Positions 18,748-28,002 are shown, counted from the first letter of the stretch. The stretch: 37,386 bases of DNA from Microcystis aeruginosa LEGE 91341 (GCF_015206885.1 NZ_JADEXY010000023.1:1-37386); one strand, 5' to 3'. Notes: a model not told the origin generated them from the letters alone. Numbers and translations are program-made.

Positions 18748-20469
18748 ATGAAAACAAGATTTAACTTTTCAAAAAAACACCGATTCTATTTAGTAATTAT
18801 CTTGCTGATATTTATGGCTTTATGCGTCACCAGTTTATTTTTTCCCCTACCAGAATCCCTCAATTATGATGAAGGTTATCATTATGAAAGTGGAGTAGAA
18901 ATTCTCAGAGGTACGGCAGCGCAACGGGGATATCGCGATATTTATCATCGCAATATTATGCCAGCTTCAGCGCTGCATCCCCTAGTTGATCAAACAATAC
19001 AAAATATTTTTCCTATCTCTAAATATCTAAACTTAGAAAATAAGTTTTTTGGACGGTTTGCTACGATTATTATCTCAGTAATTCTAGCCATATATGTTTT
19101 TATCTGGTCAAAACAACTCTATGGAGTTTTAGCGGGATTTTTAGCTTTAATTCTCTATATTCTCGATCCTAATATTATCGGTCATTCAAGGATAATTACT
19201 CAAGATTTATTCGGAGCTGCTTCAATTTTTATTGCCGTTTATTATTTCTGGTCTTTCCTAAGATTTGGTGGCGGAAAAAATCTGATTTTAAGTATATTAA
19301 CTTTTGGAATTGCCCAGATTTGCCGCTTAACAGCAGTTTATTTAGTTCCCATCTATATAATTTTAAGCTTAGGTTTTTACCATCGGGCAATTATTCAATC
19401 TATTCAACAGAAAAATATTGCAGTTATTCAACAAGGAATTAAGCGCAGTATCCTCTATATATTAGCTCTGATTTTATCAACAATATTAATCATAAATATT
19501 GGTTATTCTTTCGAGAGAAGTGGTACACAATTGGGAGATTATCAATTTCTCAGTCATAGTTTTAAGCAACTGCAAACCTATTCTGTCTTAAAATCTTTGT
19601 CGATTCCTATTCCCGCTGCTTATCTGCAAGCATTAGACTTCGGTAAGTATAAACAAGAAACAGGTTTTGGTAGTGGAATGCCCTATCTTTTGGGACAGTT
19701 AGGATTTATAGTTGATCCTGTGAAAGGATTCCAAATTAAGGGATTTCCCCAATATTTTCTGATCGCTTTTCTCTATAAAGTACCCATAGCTACTCAAATA
19801 TTTATCTGGTTGGGATTTATCAGTTTATTTCTCTGGAGAAAACAGTTAAATTTTTGGCAGAATGAAGCTTTTTTGATTATTCCCACTGTCTTATATTTTA
19901 TCTTAATGAGTTCTAACACTGCTCAAATAGGTATTAGATATATTTTGATGATTTTCCCCTTTTTATTTGTCTTTGCTAGTCGGATTCTTACCAGTTGGCC
20001 AGCTTATAAAAGATCCTATCGCATTTTAATTATTGTCCTGATCTTTTACCTACTAATTTCCAATCTTTCCTATTTTCCCCATTATATTTCCTATTTTAAC
20101 GAATTAGTTATTAATCGCACAATGAGTTATCAAATTCTGGCCGATTCCAATTTAGATTGGGGACAAAATAAAAATTATCTGCAAGACTATCTCCAAAAAC
20201 ATCCTAACGCTCTCTTTATTCGTTATGACGGAGATAATAAACTTAATTTAGTCATCGAGAATCAAAAAGTTGCACCCTCACAGGTTTCTCTCGATAATCC
20301 GATTAATTTACTGGTGATAGAAGCTAATCAATTAATCGGTATTACCACCGATTCTAACCATTTTTACTGGCTGCGTTCTAGTCGTCAACCTATTGATCAT
20401 CTTGCTTATAGTTACCTAATTTTCAATATTTCCTCTCAAGATGCAGCCAATATTTTTGGTAAAAATTAG
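18748..20469 (+). CDS. Multi-pass membrane glycosyltransferase of GT-C fold (GT39/ArnT-like)
   Basis: A 573-aa membrane protein with an N-terminal hydrophobic segment (about 13-32) followed by the acidic loop NYDEGYHYESGVEIL, where D41-E42 match the catalytic acidic pair of GT-C enzymes that use lipid-linked sugars. About ten further hydrophobic segments extend to residue 455, then a C-terminal extracytoplasmic region of about 115 residues (ADSNLDWGQNKNYL). This points to a dolichyl-phosphate-mannose or undecaprenyl-phosphate-sugar dependent transferase acting on the outer face of the membrane; donor and acceptor are unknown. The ATG lies 3 bases after the glsA stop, so the two are probably translated from one mRNA although their functions are unrelated. 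Confidence 0.8.
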   Translation: MKTRFNFSKKHRFYLVIILLIFMALCVTSLFFPLPESLNYDEGYHYESGVEILRGTAAQRGYRDIYHRNIMPASALHPLVDQTIQNIFPISKYLNLENKFFGRFATIIISVILAIYVFIWSKQLYGVLAGFLALILYILDPNIIGHSRIITQDLFGAASIFIAVYYFWSFLRFGGGKNLILSILTFGIAQICRLTAVYLVPIYIILSLGFYHRAIIQSIQQKNIAVIQQGIKRSILYILALILSTILIINIGYSFERSGTQLGDYQFLSHSFKQLQTYSVLKSLSIPIPAAYLQALDFGKYKQETGFGSGMPYLLGQLGFIVDPVKGFQIKGFPQYFLIAFLYKVPIATQIFIWLGFISLFLWRKQLNFWQNEAFLIIPTVLYFILMSSNTAQIGIRYILMIFPFLFVFASRILTSWPAYKRSYRILIIVLIFYLLISNLSYFPHYISYFNELVINRTMSYQILADSNLDWGQNKNYLQDYLQKHPNALFIRYDGDNKLNLVIENQKVAPSQVSLDNPINLLVIEANQLIGITTDSNHFYWLRSSRQPIDHLAYSYLIFNISSQDAANIFGKN

Positions 20470-20481
20470 AAACTATTAATC

Positions 20482-20575
20482 ATACTAAATCTGGTTATTA
20501 AAGACTGATTATTTATTCCTCCTTTTGCATGAGTGCCTGTCCTCATAAGTAGCCTATACTCAACGGATTTAGTAT
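20482..20575. mobile_element. Short MITE-like element with atactaaat ends
   Basis: The 94-bp unit begins atactaaatc and ends with its inverse gatttagtat (imperfect beyond 9-10 bp). Its right 28 bases (20549-20576) equal the reverse complement of 1664-1691. It starts 12 bases after the glycosyltransferase stop. No coding capacity. Confidence 0.6.
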
Positions 20576-20777
20576 CAGAATAATATAGCAAAAAATGGGT
20601 TATTTAGGACGCTTTCAATTTTCAAACTCTTATCGGTCAAGGGTTTCAGCGATTGATTGTCCTAACCACCCCGATCTTTGCTATAGAATGACCTCGCACG
20701 TCTGGAAGCGGAACCCTTCGAGATCGAAGAGGGAAAGTGCAAGGGTTTTGAGTCCCTCGGATCGATTTCTCAACCTT

Positions 20778-20815
20778 GGTTTTGGCACTTTTTTGGCTAA
20801 AAAAGTGCCAAAACC
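20778..20815. terminator. 17-bp perfect hairpin downstream of the RTX gene
   Basis: The arms ggttttggcactttttt (20778-20794) and aaaaaagtgccaaaacc (20799-20815) pair perfectly with loop ggct. It lies 29 bases past the stop codon of the minus-strand RTX gene and may end or protect its mRNA. No T-run follows on the minus strand, so Rho-independent termination in the classical sense is uncertain. Confidence 0.5.
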
Positions 20816-20844
20816 GTTTTCCAGTAACTTTCAGCAAACCCTAC

Positions 20845-23800
20845 TTAGGCTTGAATAACAATGTCATTCTCATTTAGCTGTGGGATGCCATTAAGAGTGG
20901 CAAAAAGTGCGCCATTGCCTAAGCCATTGCTGGCACCATTTTGGTTGTAGAATAGATTACCCGTTGCTAAATTGTAAACGATTTTAGCACTACTGGAACC
21001 AACTAAGGCTAGTTCGTTAGCAGCATCGTTAATAGTGGCAAATTCAGCGGCTTGTAAGTTGTTAGCGACGCTACTGACAAGAGCATTGAAAGAGGTTTTA
21101 CTCAGGATAATTTTGTCACTTCCTTTAATAAAGTCGCTGATACTATCAACGCCAAAACCACTGGTATTAAAGACAGGACCACTGCCAAAGGGGACAGGGT
21201 CACTGGCCTCGCTGTGTGGGGGAATTATCGGACCGGCAATTCTACCCGCACCACTGCCAAAGAAGAAAGAGTCGCTGCCATCGCCGCCAACAAGAAGATC
21301 ATTTCCAACACCACCAAGCAGGGTGTCGTTACCTGCGCCACCAAGGAGAGTGTCATGGCCATCTAATCCCTTGAGTAGGTTATTACCGCTGTTACCAGTG
21401 ATGACATTATCTAGATTGTTACCTGTCCCGTTGGTGTTGTCATTGCCTACCAAGGTGAGGTCTTCGATGTTGACGGTGAGAGTGTGATTTACAGAAGACT
21501 GGACGGTATCTTTGCCTTCTCCAGCACTTTCGATGATCACATCACGGCTGTTGTCAAGGATATAGGTGTCGTCACCAGTACCTCCCACTAGGCGATCAGT
21601 TCCTAAACCCCCGTTAAGTACATCGTTACCTTCGCCGCCGTTCAGGGTGTCGTTACCTTCGCCGCCGTTCAGGTTATCGTTGCCCAGACCACCGTTCAGT
21701 TCGTTATTACCCGCATTACCAAAAATGTCATTAACCCCATCGTTACCTGTGCCTTTTAGATTAGCCGTACCTTGCAGAGTTAGGTTTTCGAGGTAGGTGC
21801 CGACCAAGCTATAGTCAAGAGTGCTGTAAACAGTGTCGGTTCCTTGGCCATCTAATTCGATAATCGTGTCATCTAGATTATCTAGATAGTAGGAGTCGTT
21901 ACCGAGACCGCCAATCATAATATCGGCTCCGGTTCCACCGTTTAAGACATCATCTTGTGGCCCACCAATGAGGAGATTACTAACACTATCACCTGTGAGA
22001 TTGGCTTTGCCGGTGATGCCACTGGCATCAATATTCTCGAAGTTTTTGACGACGATGCCTGTAAAGTCCGTATTGGTGAATTGATTGGTGCTAGATGCGA
22101 GGTTAAAGGTAAATGTTTGGTTGGCGTTTCCATCTTTTAAGACAAAAATGTCGTTTCCTCCCGCACCATCAAAATTATCGTTATTTTGTAGGTTGGCAAC
22201 GCTGACATCGAAGATGTCAAAATCGCTGGTTCCTACTAAGTTATCGAGGTTAGGGGTAGCGGTGAAGGTGACTGGTAAATCGTTAACGGTGATGGTGAAT
22301 TTTTGGCTAAAGCTGGCTCCTGCTGCATCGGTGGTTTGTACCCGTACACTGTAGCTATTTTTAACCGCAAAGTCGAAGATGGCGTTACTGCGGAGTTCAC
22401 CGTTGACTAGGGTGAATGAGCCATTATCGTTATCTCCCTCGCCGGACACTAGGCTATAGATGAAAGTGTCGTTTAAGTCTGCATCGGTACTGCTAAAACT
22501 GCCGATTACTGTACCAATTGGTTGATTTTCGTCAATGAAGGCGGTGGGTTGATTGTCGATAATGAAGGCGTTTGTTAAGGCTAAAGCGGTGGGGGTGTCG
22601 TTAACTCCATTAATAGTGAGGTTTACGGTAGCAATGTCAGTAGAAGTGCCACTGGTGAGGCTATAGCTAAAGGTTTCGGTTTGGCTTTCCCCTACTTTCA
22701 GGGAGTCGAATTGTTGGTTGGGGTTATAGGTAAATGTGCCATCAGCATTAACTGTCAGTATGGCCCCGGATTCTAGGGTAAGAGCTTGACCGACATTTGT
22801 GGTTAGGCCATTAACGGCGGTGAGGGTTAAACTTCCTCCCCCAATACTGCTGTCATTGGTCAGAAGATTGCCCGTTTTGGTAGTGTCTTCGTCGGTGCTG
22901 AAGCTATCGCCTACGGCTACGGCTAAGACGTTAATCACGGCGGCGGCTACTTTGTTTTCTAGGTTAGTGCCGGTGTTGTTGGTGACAACGGTAGAAAAGG
23001 GGACTGTGCCTTGGAGCGCATCAACGTAATCTTCGGTCAGGGTAGTCTGGGCGACGGTTTGGGCTTTGAAAATATCGGTGGCGCTGGTGGCGTTGAGGAT
23101 GGTGTTGTTGAAGCCGCCGGCAATTAGTTGGGCGGAAGCGGGAATGGCGTTGACTAAGGGTTGGAATTGGGTGGTAATGCCAGGATTGGCGGTGGTCAAA
23201 ATACCGGCTGTTCCGGTTAACAGGTTACTGACTTGGGTTGTGTTGCCGAGGTCGAGGGAGCCGTTTTTGATGGCATTGACTAGGGTTGTATTAAAGGCAT
23301 CGTTCCAAGCGTCGGGGGTTAGGCTGGGAATTAGGGTGGTAACGGTGCTGGCGACTTCCCGCATACCGTTGATTAGGGTTTGGACGGCAACCTGAGCAGA
23401 GAGGATTTTGAGGCCGTCGGTGGAACCACTTTGGGCGGCTTCTACGGGGTCAAAGGTGGTCAGGTTAACGCCACTGGGCAGGCCGAGGGCGGTTTTGAGT
23501 TGGGTTTGAGCTTCTTCGGAGGTGAGTCCGGTTTTGGTTAATTCGGTGATTAAGCTGGTTAAGGGGGTGATGACGGTGGAGCCTGTGGTGGCTTTGAGGG
23601 TTCCCGTGAAGGTTTGCCCGGTAATTGCGTCGGTTCCGCCTACGAGGACGTACTGCCCTTCGGAGGGGTCAATCTCGCCGTTGCCGTTGGTGTCAAATTC
23701 GTTGCTGATGGTTAGGTCGTAATTACCGGTGGAGTCGGTGGTGGTGAAGGGTTCATCGGGGTCTTGAATGCCGTTGAGGTTAGCATCAAAGAAGACGGTG

Positions 23801-26800
23801 GCTCCTGAAATAGGGCCATCTAAGCCCTTACCGGCGGCGGTTTGCGCTGTATTGCCATAAATGGCATCGGTATTAAGGTTGGAGCCAATGACAGTTTGAT
23901 CTTTAGTGGCTGAACTGGAAGCGGTGTTGCCAGTAAAGATGGTTGTAGAGCCGATGTTGACCGTCGCGGGGGTAGATGGCATCCCCTGATTATTGATTTT
24001 ATTTTGGGTATCAATGGCTGATTGAGTCATGGCAAAAATTGCGCCGCCATAGCCCGATGCCCCACTAGGAGCGTTGGCTGTGTTATTGGTGAACTGGGAA
24101 TTATTGGTAATGATGACAGTCCCCGTGCGGATAAAGATGGCTCCGCCCATGCCTGCGCCACCGACTCCGCCCTTGGCACCAAATCCGTCGAGGCCGCCCC
24201 TGCCGCCCTTGCCGCTGCCGCCCCAGATGCGGCCGATGCCGCCGTCGCCGCCGCTGCCGCCGCTGCCGCCGAAGCCGCCGAAGCCGCCGCTGCCGCCGTC
24301 GCCGCCGCTGCCGCCGATGCCGCCGCTGCCGCCGTCGCCGCCGCTGCCGCCGCTGCCGCCGCTGCCGCCGCTGCCGCCGCTGCCGCCGATGCCGCCGATG
24401 CCGCCGATGCCGCCGAAGCCGCCGAAGCCGCCGTCGCCGCCGTTGCCGCCGTCGCCGCCGTCAACACCCAAGAGTCCAAGACCAGAATAATCGCTACTAT
24501 TACCTCCCCCGATCGCCTGATTTCCTTCAAACGTCACTTTATCTAAGGTGACATTGCCATCATAAATAAATAAAGCGCCGCCCATACCCGCAGCTCCCCT
24601 GCCGCCTTGAGCAACGCCGCCCTTGAGAGTTAGATTTTTGAAGGTGACATCCACGATGCCATTGCTTCCTTTATCGGTAAAAATGGCGGGATCATAGTCC
24701 TGATATTTTTCAATTCCCCCATAGACAAAGAAAATCGGACGATCTGCCGTATCCACTTGACCATTGTTATTATTATCGCCACTGATGGTGAATCCTTGTC
24801 CATCAATGATCATGTCGCTGTTAATCAGGGTTTTCATGCGAATAACATCACTACCAAAGTTAAGACGCACGTTCGTTGTCAGCTTGATGGTATCTAAGCC
24901 CGCCGTATTATTAGCCTGTTTAATCGCCCAACTCAAACTGCCTACGGTATTTCCTAAACCGTTATCTGTGGCCTGGGTGACTTCAAAAAGATTGGCTGGT
25001 TCATTAACATCGGTAACGGTAATGGCTACCGCTTTAGTCGCTGTCAAACTGCCGTCACTAACATTAACAACAATATCATAAACATTATTGCCGCCATTAT
25101 CGCTGGGAGCCTCAAAATTAGGAGCAGTTTTAAAGGTAACTAAGCCAGTATTACTAATATTAAATAAACCCGCATCTGTTCCCGTTAAACTGTAGGTTAA
25201 GGTAGCATTTTCGGGATCACTGGCAACCGTTGTATAAACTGTGCCTGTGCTATTTTCAGCAAAACTGACAGCACTTCCACTGGTAATAACTGGAATTTCA
25301 TTTACATTGGTAACGGTAATGGCTACCGCTTTAGTCGCTGTCAAACTTCCGTCACTGACATTAACGATAATGTCATAAATATTATTGCCGCCATTATCGC
25401 TGGGATCAAAATTAGGAGCAGTTTTAAAAGTAACTAAGCCAGTATTACTAATATTAAATAAACCCGCATCTGTTCCCGTTAAACTGTAGGTTAAGGTAGC
25501 ATTTTCGGGATCACTGGCAATAGTGGTATAAACTGTGCCTGTGCCATTTTCAGCAAAATTGACAGCATTTCCACTGGTAATAACTGGAATTTCATTTACA
25601 TTGGTAACGGTAATGGCTACCGCTTTAGTCGCTGTCAAACTTCCGTCACTAACATTAACAACAATATCATAAACATTATTGCCGCCATTATCGCTGGGAG
25701 CCTCAAAATTAGGAGCAGTTTTAAAGGTAACTAAGCCAGTATTACTACCAATATTAAATAAACTCGCATCTGTTCCCGTTAAACTGTAGGTTAAGGTAGC
25801 ATTTTCGGGATCACTGGCAACCGTTGTGTAAACCGTGCCTGTGCCATTTTCAGCAAAATTGACAGCATTTCCACTGGTAATAGTCGGCGGCTGGTTAGGG
25901 GGATTGGCGGTTTGAAAATTCCAAGTAGTATTATTACCAATACCCGCATAATTATTGGTAGCTAAATCCTGAATTGCACCGCTATCAATTTGAACATAAT
26001 AAGCCGTGCTGTAGGCTAAATCATTGACAGGATTAATAGTCAATTGACTGCCACTAATCGTGATATTACTCGACGTAACCGCCAGGGTTTCCACTACCGA
26101 ATTATCTGAAACCTTGCGAATAACAATATTGCCCGTCCCCTTCTGGATTGCTTCATTAAAATTAATCACGAGATTTGCCCCAATGGCCACGCCTGTCGCC
26201 TCATCATTGGGATTCAAACTGTTAATTGTAGGGGGAGTGCTATCGAGGGTGACACCAGCGGCTCCAAAAAAGGCTAATTTCCCCGTTGTGCTGGTTTTAT
26301 TAATGCTGACACTCTGCAAAATCTTGGCACTATTGGGCGTAAACCTCAATCCAAACAGTTTGATGTCATTGGTAATGCCTGCCGATGAACCGAGAGCCGA
26401 CGCATTGGGGGTACTGACGTTTAGGGTTTGGGATAAATAATATCGGTCTTGGGATTCGGTGATATTTCCTCCGATGTACCAGTCAGGAACCGTACCGGTA
26501 GCGGTAGAATTGGTGCCATCACTGTAATTAAACGTGACGGTAATATTACTCGCTCCGCCGCCCGATGTGGCAAAAAGATGAAGGGCAGAATAGGCTTGGT
26601 TGGTGACATTAAACGTGACAAAGGTTCCTGTCGCTGTTGCTAAGATGCCGTTGTTGCCATTGTTGGCATTGTCGTAGAGAAGGTCAAAAGCCGGATGGTA
26701 AGTATTAGCCGCAAATACGCCATTATCGGGTAAACCTTGACTGCTGTTTCCGCCCTTGTCCACCGCAAAAGATTGGGTCATTAAGCTGTAGTTAGCGTCA

Positions 26801-26883
26801 ATGGCTGTTTGGCTGGTGTCACTACCATTAACGATGAGGTCGCTGGTGAAGAGGGAGGTTAGGTCAAAGTTAATGGTGGCCAT
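20845..26883 (-). CDS. Giant RTX adhesin with cadherin-like and Gly-rich regions
   Basis: A 2012-aa protein probably exported by type I secretion and held at or released from the cell surface. Order (approximate residues): N-terminal beta-rich domain (1-213); SbsA/Big_5-type Ig domain (214-325, TPPTINSLNPNDEATGV); three near-identical cadherin-like repeats (331-624, NFAENGTGTVY.. DPENATLTYSLTGTD); a beta-helix-like region (640-800); a (Gly-Gly-X)n tract (806-904); a SdrD-B-like segment with two EF-hand-like loops (DANLNGIQDPDE, DTNGNGEIDPSE; 1021-1068); a helical stretch (1095-1310); a VCBS-like domain (1318-1428); another cadherin-like domain (1428-1543); RTX nonapeptides such as GGEGNDTLN (1648-1874); and a C-terminal secretion region. 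There is no Sec signal peptide, as expected for RTX proteins. Ca2+ is the likely ligand. No type I transporter genes are adjacent. ATG 26881-26883 is preceded by GAGGA. Confidence 0.88.
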   Translation of the reverse strand: MATINFDLTSLFTSDLIVNGSDTSQTAIDANYSLMTQSFAVDKGGNSSQGLPDNGVFAANTYHPAFDLLYDNANNGNNGILATATGTFVTFNVTNQAYSALHLFATSGGGASNITVTFNYSDGTNSTATGTVPDWYIGGNITESQDRYYLSQTLNVSTPNASALGSSAGITNDIKLFGLRFTPNSAKILQSVSINKTSTTGKLAFFGAAGVTLDSTPPTINSLNPNDEATGVAIGANLVINFNEAIQKGTGNIVIRKVSDNSVVETLAVTSSNITISGSQLTINPVNDLAYSTAYYVQIDSGAIQDLATNNYAGIGNNTTWNFQTANPPNQPPTITSGNAVNFAENGTGTVYTTVASDPENATLTYSLTGTDASLFNIGSNTGLVTFKTAPNFEAPSDNGGNNVYDIVVNVSDGSLTATKAVAITVTNVNEIPVITSGNAVNFAENGTGTVYTTIASDPENATLTYSLTGTDAGLFNISNTGLVTFKTAPNFDPSDNGGNNIYDIIVNVSDGSLTATKAVAITVTNVNEIPVITSGSAVSFAENSTGTVYTTVASDPENATLTYSLTGTDAGLFNISNTGLVTFKTAPNFEAPSDNGGNNVYDIVVNVSDGSLTATKAVAITVTDVNEPANLFEVTQATDNGLGNTVGSLSWAIKQANNTAGLDTIKLTTNVRLNFGSDVIRMKTLINSDMIIDGQGFTISGDNNNNGQVDTADRPIFFVYGGIEKYQDYDPAIFTDKGSNGIVDVTFKNLTLKGGVAQGGRGAAGMGGALFIYDGNVTLDKVTFEGNQAIGGGNSSDYSGLGLLGVDGGDGGNGGDGGFGGFGGIGGIGGIGGSGGSGGSGGSGGSGGDGGSGGIGGSGGDGGSGGFGGFGGSGGSGGDGGIGRIWGGSGKGGRGGLDGFGAKGGVGGAGMGGAIFIRTGTVIITNNSQFTNNTANAPSGASGYGGAIFAMTQSAIDTQNKINNQGMPSTPATVNIGSTTIFTGNTASSSATKDQTVIGSNLNTDAIYGNTAQTAAGKGLDGPISGATVFFDANLNGIQDPDEPFTTTDSTGNYDLTISNEFDTNGNGEIDPSEGQYVLVGGTDAITGQTFTGTLKATTGSTVITPLTSLITELTKTGLTSEEAQTQLKTALGLPSGVNLTTFDPVEAAQSGSTDGLKILSAQVAVQTLINGMREVASTVTTLIPSLTPDAWNDAFNTTLVNAIKNGSLDLGNTTQVSNLLTGTAGILTTANPGITTQFQPLVNAIPASAQLIAGGFNNTILNATSATDIFKAQTVAQTTLTEDYVDALQGTVPFSTVVTNNTGTNLENKVAAAVINVLAVAVGDSFSTDEDTTKTGNLLTNDSSIGGGSLTLTAVNGLTTNVGQALTLESGAILTVNADGTFTYNPNQQFDSLKVGESQTETFSYSLTSGTSTDIATVNLTINGVNDTPTALALTNAFIIDNQPTAFIDENQPIGTVIGSFSSTDADLNDTFIYSLVSGEGDNDNGSFTLVNGELRSNAIFDFAVKNSYSVRVQTTDAAGASFSQKFTITVNDLPVTFTATPNLDNLVGTSDFDIFDVSVANLQNNDNFDGAGGNDIFVLKDGNANQTFTFNLASSTNQFTNTDFTGIVVKNFENIDASGITGKANLTGDSVSNLLIGGPQDDVLNGGTGADIMIGGLGNDSYYLDNLDDTIIELDGQGTDTVYSTLDYSLVGTYLENLTLQGTANLKGTGNDGVNDIFGNAGNNELNGGLGNDNLNGGEGNDTLNGGEGNDVLNGGLGTDRLVGGTGDDTYILDNSRDVIIESAGEGKDTVQSSVNHTLTVNIEDLTLVGNDNTNGTGNNLDNVITGNSGNNLLKGLDGHDTLLGGAGNDTLLGGVGNDLLVGGDGSDSFFFGSGAGRIAGPIIPPHSEASDPVPFGSGPVFNTSGFGVDSISDFIKGSDKIILSKTSFNALVSSVANNLQAAEFATINDAANELALVGSSSAKIVYNLATGNLFYNQNGASNGLGNGALFATLNGIPQLNENDIVIQA
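24170..24466 (-). repeat. GC-rich trinucleotide-based tandem tract coding (Gly-Gly-X)n
   Basis: About 300 bp made almost entirely of gccgcc plus a variable triplet, encoding GGS, GGD, GGF and GGI units in the RTX protein. The base composition is far more GC-rich than the surrounding gene. Frames on both strands stay open through it because of the triplet pattern. Confidence 0.9.
25011..25900 (-). repeat. Three tandem cadherin-type repeats of about 294-297 bp
   Basis: The motif atggctaccgctttagtcgc begins at 25022, 25319 and 25613, giving periods of 297 and 294 bp. The copies are nearly identical at the DNA level; the middle one is one codon shorter (NFDPSDNGG against NFEAPSDNGG) and the first copy in protein order has an extra residue (NIGSNTG). 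This suggests recent duplication or ongoing gene conversion. Confidence 0.85.
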
Positions 26884-27333
26884 GGCGGCTATATCCTCGA
26901 TGTTCTGAAATTCATTGCCATATCTGCATTCTACAGGCGATATTTAATCCGATACTTTTTTGTTAACACACATTAACAATGCAGGCTCTTCGTTACTTGG
27001 TATGGTTCGATAGGGGGTATAAATCGACTAAATCCTTATCTGGCAAGAGACTTAATTGATTAGCTCGTTATAGATCGAAAACAATTGGCAAAAATCGCAG
27101 CAATGTCTTTCTCAAGGGTGCCATAACAAAAATTAACATTTATACAAGAAAACGGGTTTCTAAATAGGCGTTTGCATAAAACTGGTTGCTCAAAGAAACC
27201 CGTTTTCTCATTTGTTGCAAAGATGCGATCGCTAACGTCAAAGCGAGGCAGTTATTTGCTCAATTTTAGAGGTTTGCTGGCAAATTAGCATTTTTTGTGA
27301 TAGATTGCAACCATAGTAACTTTTTATACTTAA
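26884..27333. other. Divergent spacer between the RTX gene and the toxin-antitoxin pair
   Basis: AT-rich DNA that must hold the promoters for both sides. A palindromic repeat pair lies at 27147-27208 and a HIP1 octamer (gcgatcgc) near 27227. No gene was seen. Confidence 0.55.
27147..27208. repeat. 15-bp perfect inverted repeat of the agaaaacgggtttct family
   Basis: The arms agaaaacgggtttct (27147-27161) and agaaacccgttttct (27194-27208) are perfect inverses around a 32-base spacer. The same arm occurs three more times at 28003-28055, on the other side of the toxin-antitoxin genes. Confidence 0.75.
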
Positions 27334-27348
27334 TTGTCAGTAATAATC

Positions 27349-27594
27349 ATGAATGCCACAGCAATACGTCAACAAATAATTGAATCATTAGCTAATCTTT
27401 CTGGCGAACAATTATTGCAAATTAGAGAGTTAATCGAGCAAAATTTTTTACCTCAAATTAAACCTAAATCAGAAGAAGAAAGACAACAGTTAATTAAATC
27501 ATTACAAGGTAAATATGCTCACGCACCCACCAGTAGTGAAGATTTTGCCCAACAAAAACAAGCAGAAATTGATTGGGAGGAGCGTAATAGATGA
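27349..27594 (+). CDS. Antitoxin of a VapBC-like module
   Basis: An 81-aa acidic, mostly helical protein (IRQQIIESLANLSGEQLLQIRELIEQ, then a charged C-terminus ending DWEERNR). It overlaps the PIN toxin gene by 4 bases (ATGA at 27591-27594), which marks it as the antitoxin partner. The C-terminal half is probably the unstructured part that blocks the toxin's active site. An upstream TTG at 27334 would add five residues, but ATG 27349 is preferred. The exact antitoxin family is not recognised and no clear DNA-binding fold can be assigned by eye; the role rests on position and size. Confidence 0.75.
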   Translation: MNATAIRQQIIESLANLSGEQLLQIRELIEQNFLPQIKPKSEEERQQLIKSLQGKYAHAPTSSEDFAQQKQAEIDWEERNR

Positions 27595-27995
27595 ATATCA
27601 TTTTAGATGCTTGTGCTGTAATTGCTTTTTTTCGTAATGAAACAGGAGCGGATGTTGTCAGAGAAATCATCACTAATCAAAACAATAACAAAATCATTCA
27701 TCTGGTTAATCTTTGCGAAGTTTACTATAATTTTTATCGCGACATAGGAGAATCAGAAACAGAAAAACTAATTCAAGAATTAAGTGATATTAACATAAAA
27801 ACTCGCTTTGATTTAAGTAGCAAGTTTTGGCGACAAGTAAGCAAATATAAAGCACTAATTAAGCGCATTTCTTTAGCTGATTGTTTTGCTTTAACTTTAG
27901 CCAATCAAGAAAAAGGAGTTTTAGTTACTTCTGACAGAAAAGAATTTGAACCGATCATTCCTCTTAATATTTGTCAGATTAATTTTATTCGTTAA
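27591..27995 (+). CDS. PIN-domain toxin (VapC-like ribonuclease)
   Basis: A 134-aa PIN-domain protein, expected to be a Mg2+-dependent endoribonuclease that stops growth when its antitoxin is lost. The acidic active site is intact: D6 in NIILDACAV, E43 in NLCEVYYNF, D97 in SLADCFAL and D115 in VTSDRKEF. The gene starts inside the last codon of the antitoxin gene (ATGA overlap), so translation is coupled. Both genes are AT-rich, as is common for mobile toxin-antitoxin pairs. Targets (tRNA, rRNA or mRNA) cannot be read from sequence. It is convergent with the carotenoid oxygenase gene. Confidence 0.88.
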   Translation: MNIILDACAVIAFFRNETGADVVREIITNQNNNKIIHLVNLCEVYYNFYRDIGESETEKLIQELSDINIKTRFDLSSKFWRQVSKYKALIKRISLADCFALTLANQEKGVLVTSDRKEFEPIIPLNICQINFIR

Positions 27996-28002
27996 TAAGT
28001 CC

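Larger units (their letters stand above)
20470..20844. other. Spacer between the glycosyltransferase and RTX genes
   Basis: Contains a MITE-like unit (20482-20575) and, near the RTX gene end, a region able to form several stem-loops (20690-20815), the last being a 17-bp perfect hairpin. Open frames here are short, lack ribosome sites and are not supported as genes. Confidence 0.55.

Noticed and set aside
20595-20858. 87-aa and 63-aa ORFs between the glycosyltransferase and RTX genes
   Set aside because: They run through hairpin-forming DNA on opposite strands, end in the RTX gene or spacer, have low-complexity basic translations and no ribosome sites.
24022-24546. Long open frames on both strands with alanine- or proline-rich translations
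   Set aside because: They are shadows of the (Gly-Gly-X)n tract of the RTX gene; the triplet pattern keeps all frames free of stops.
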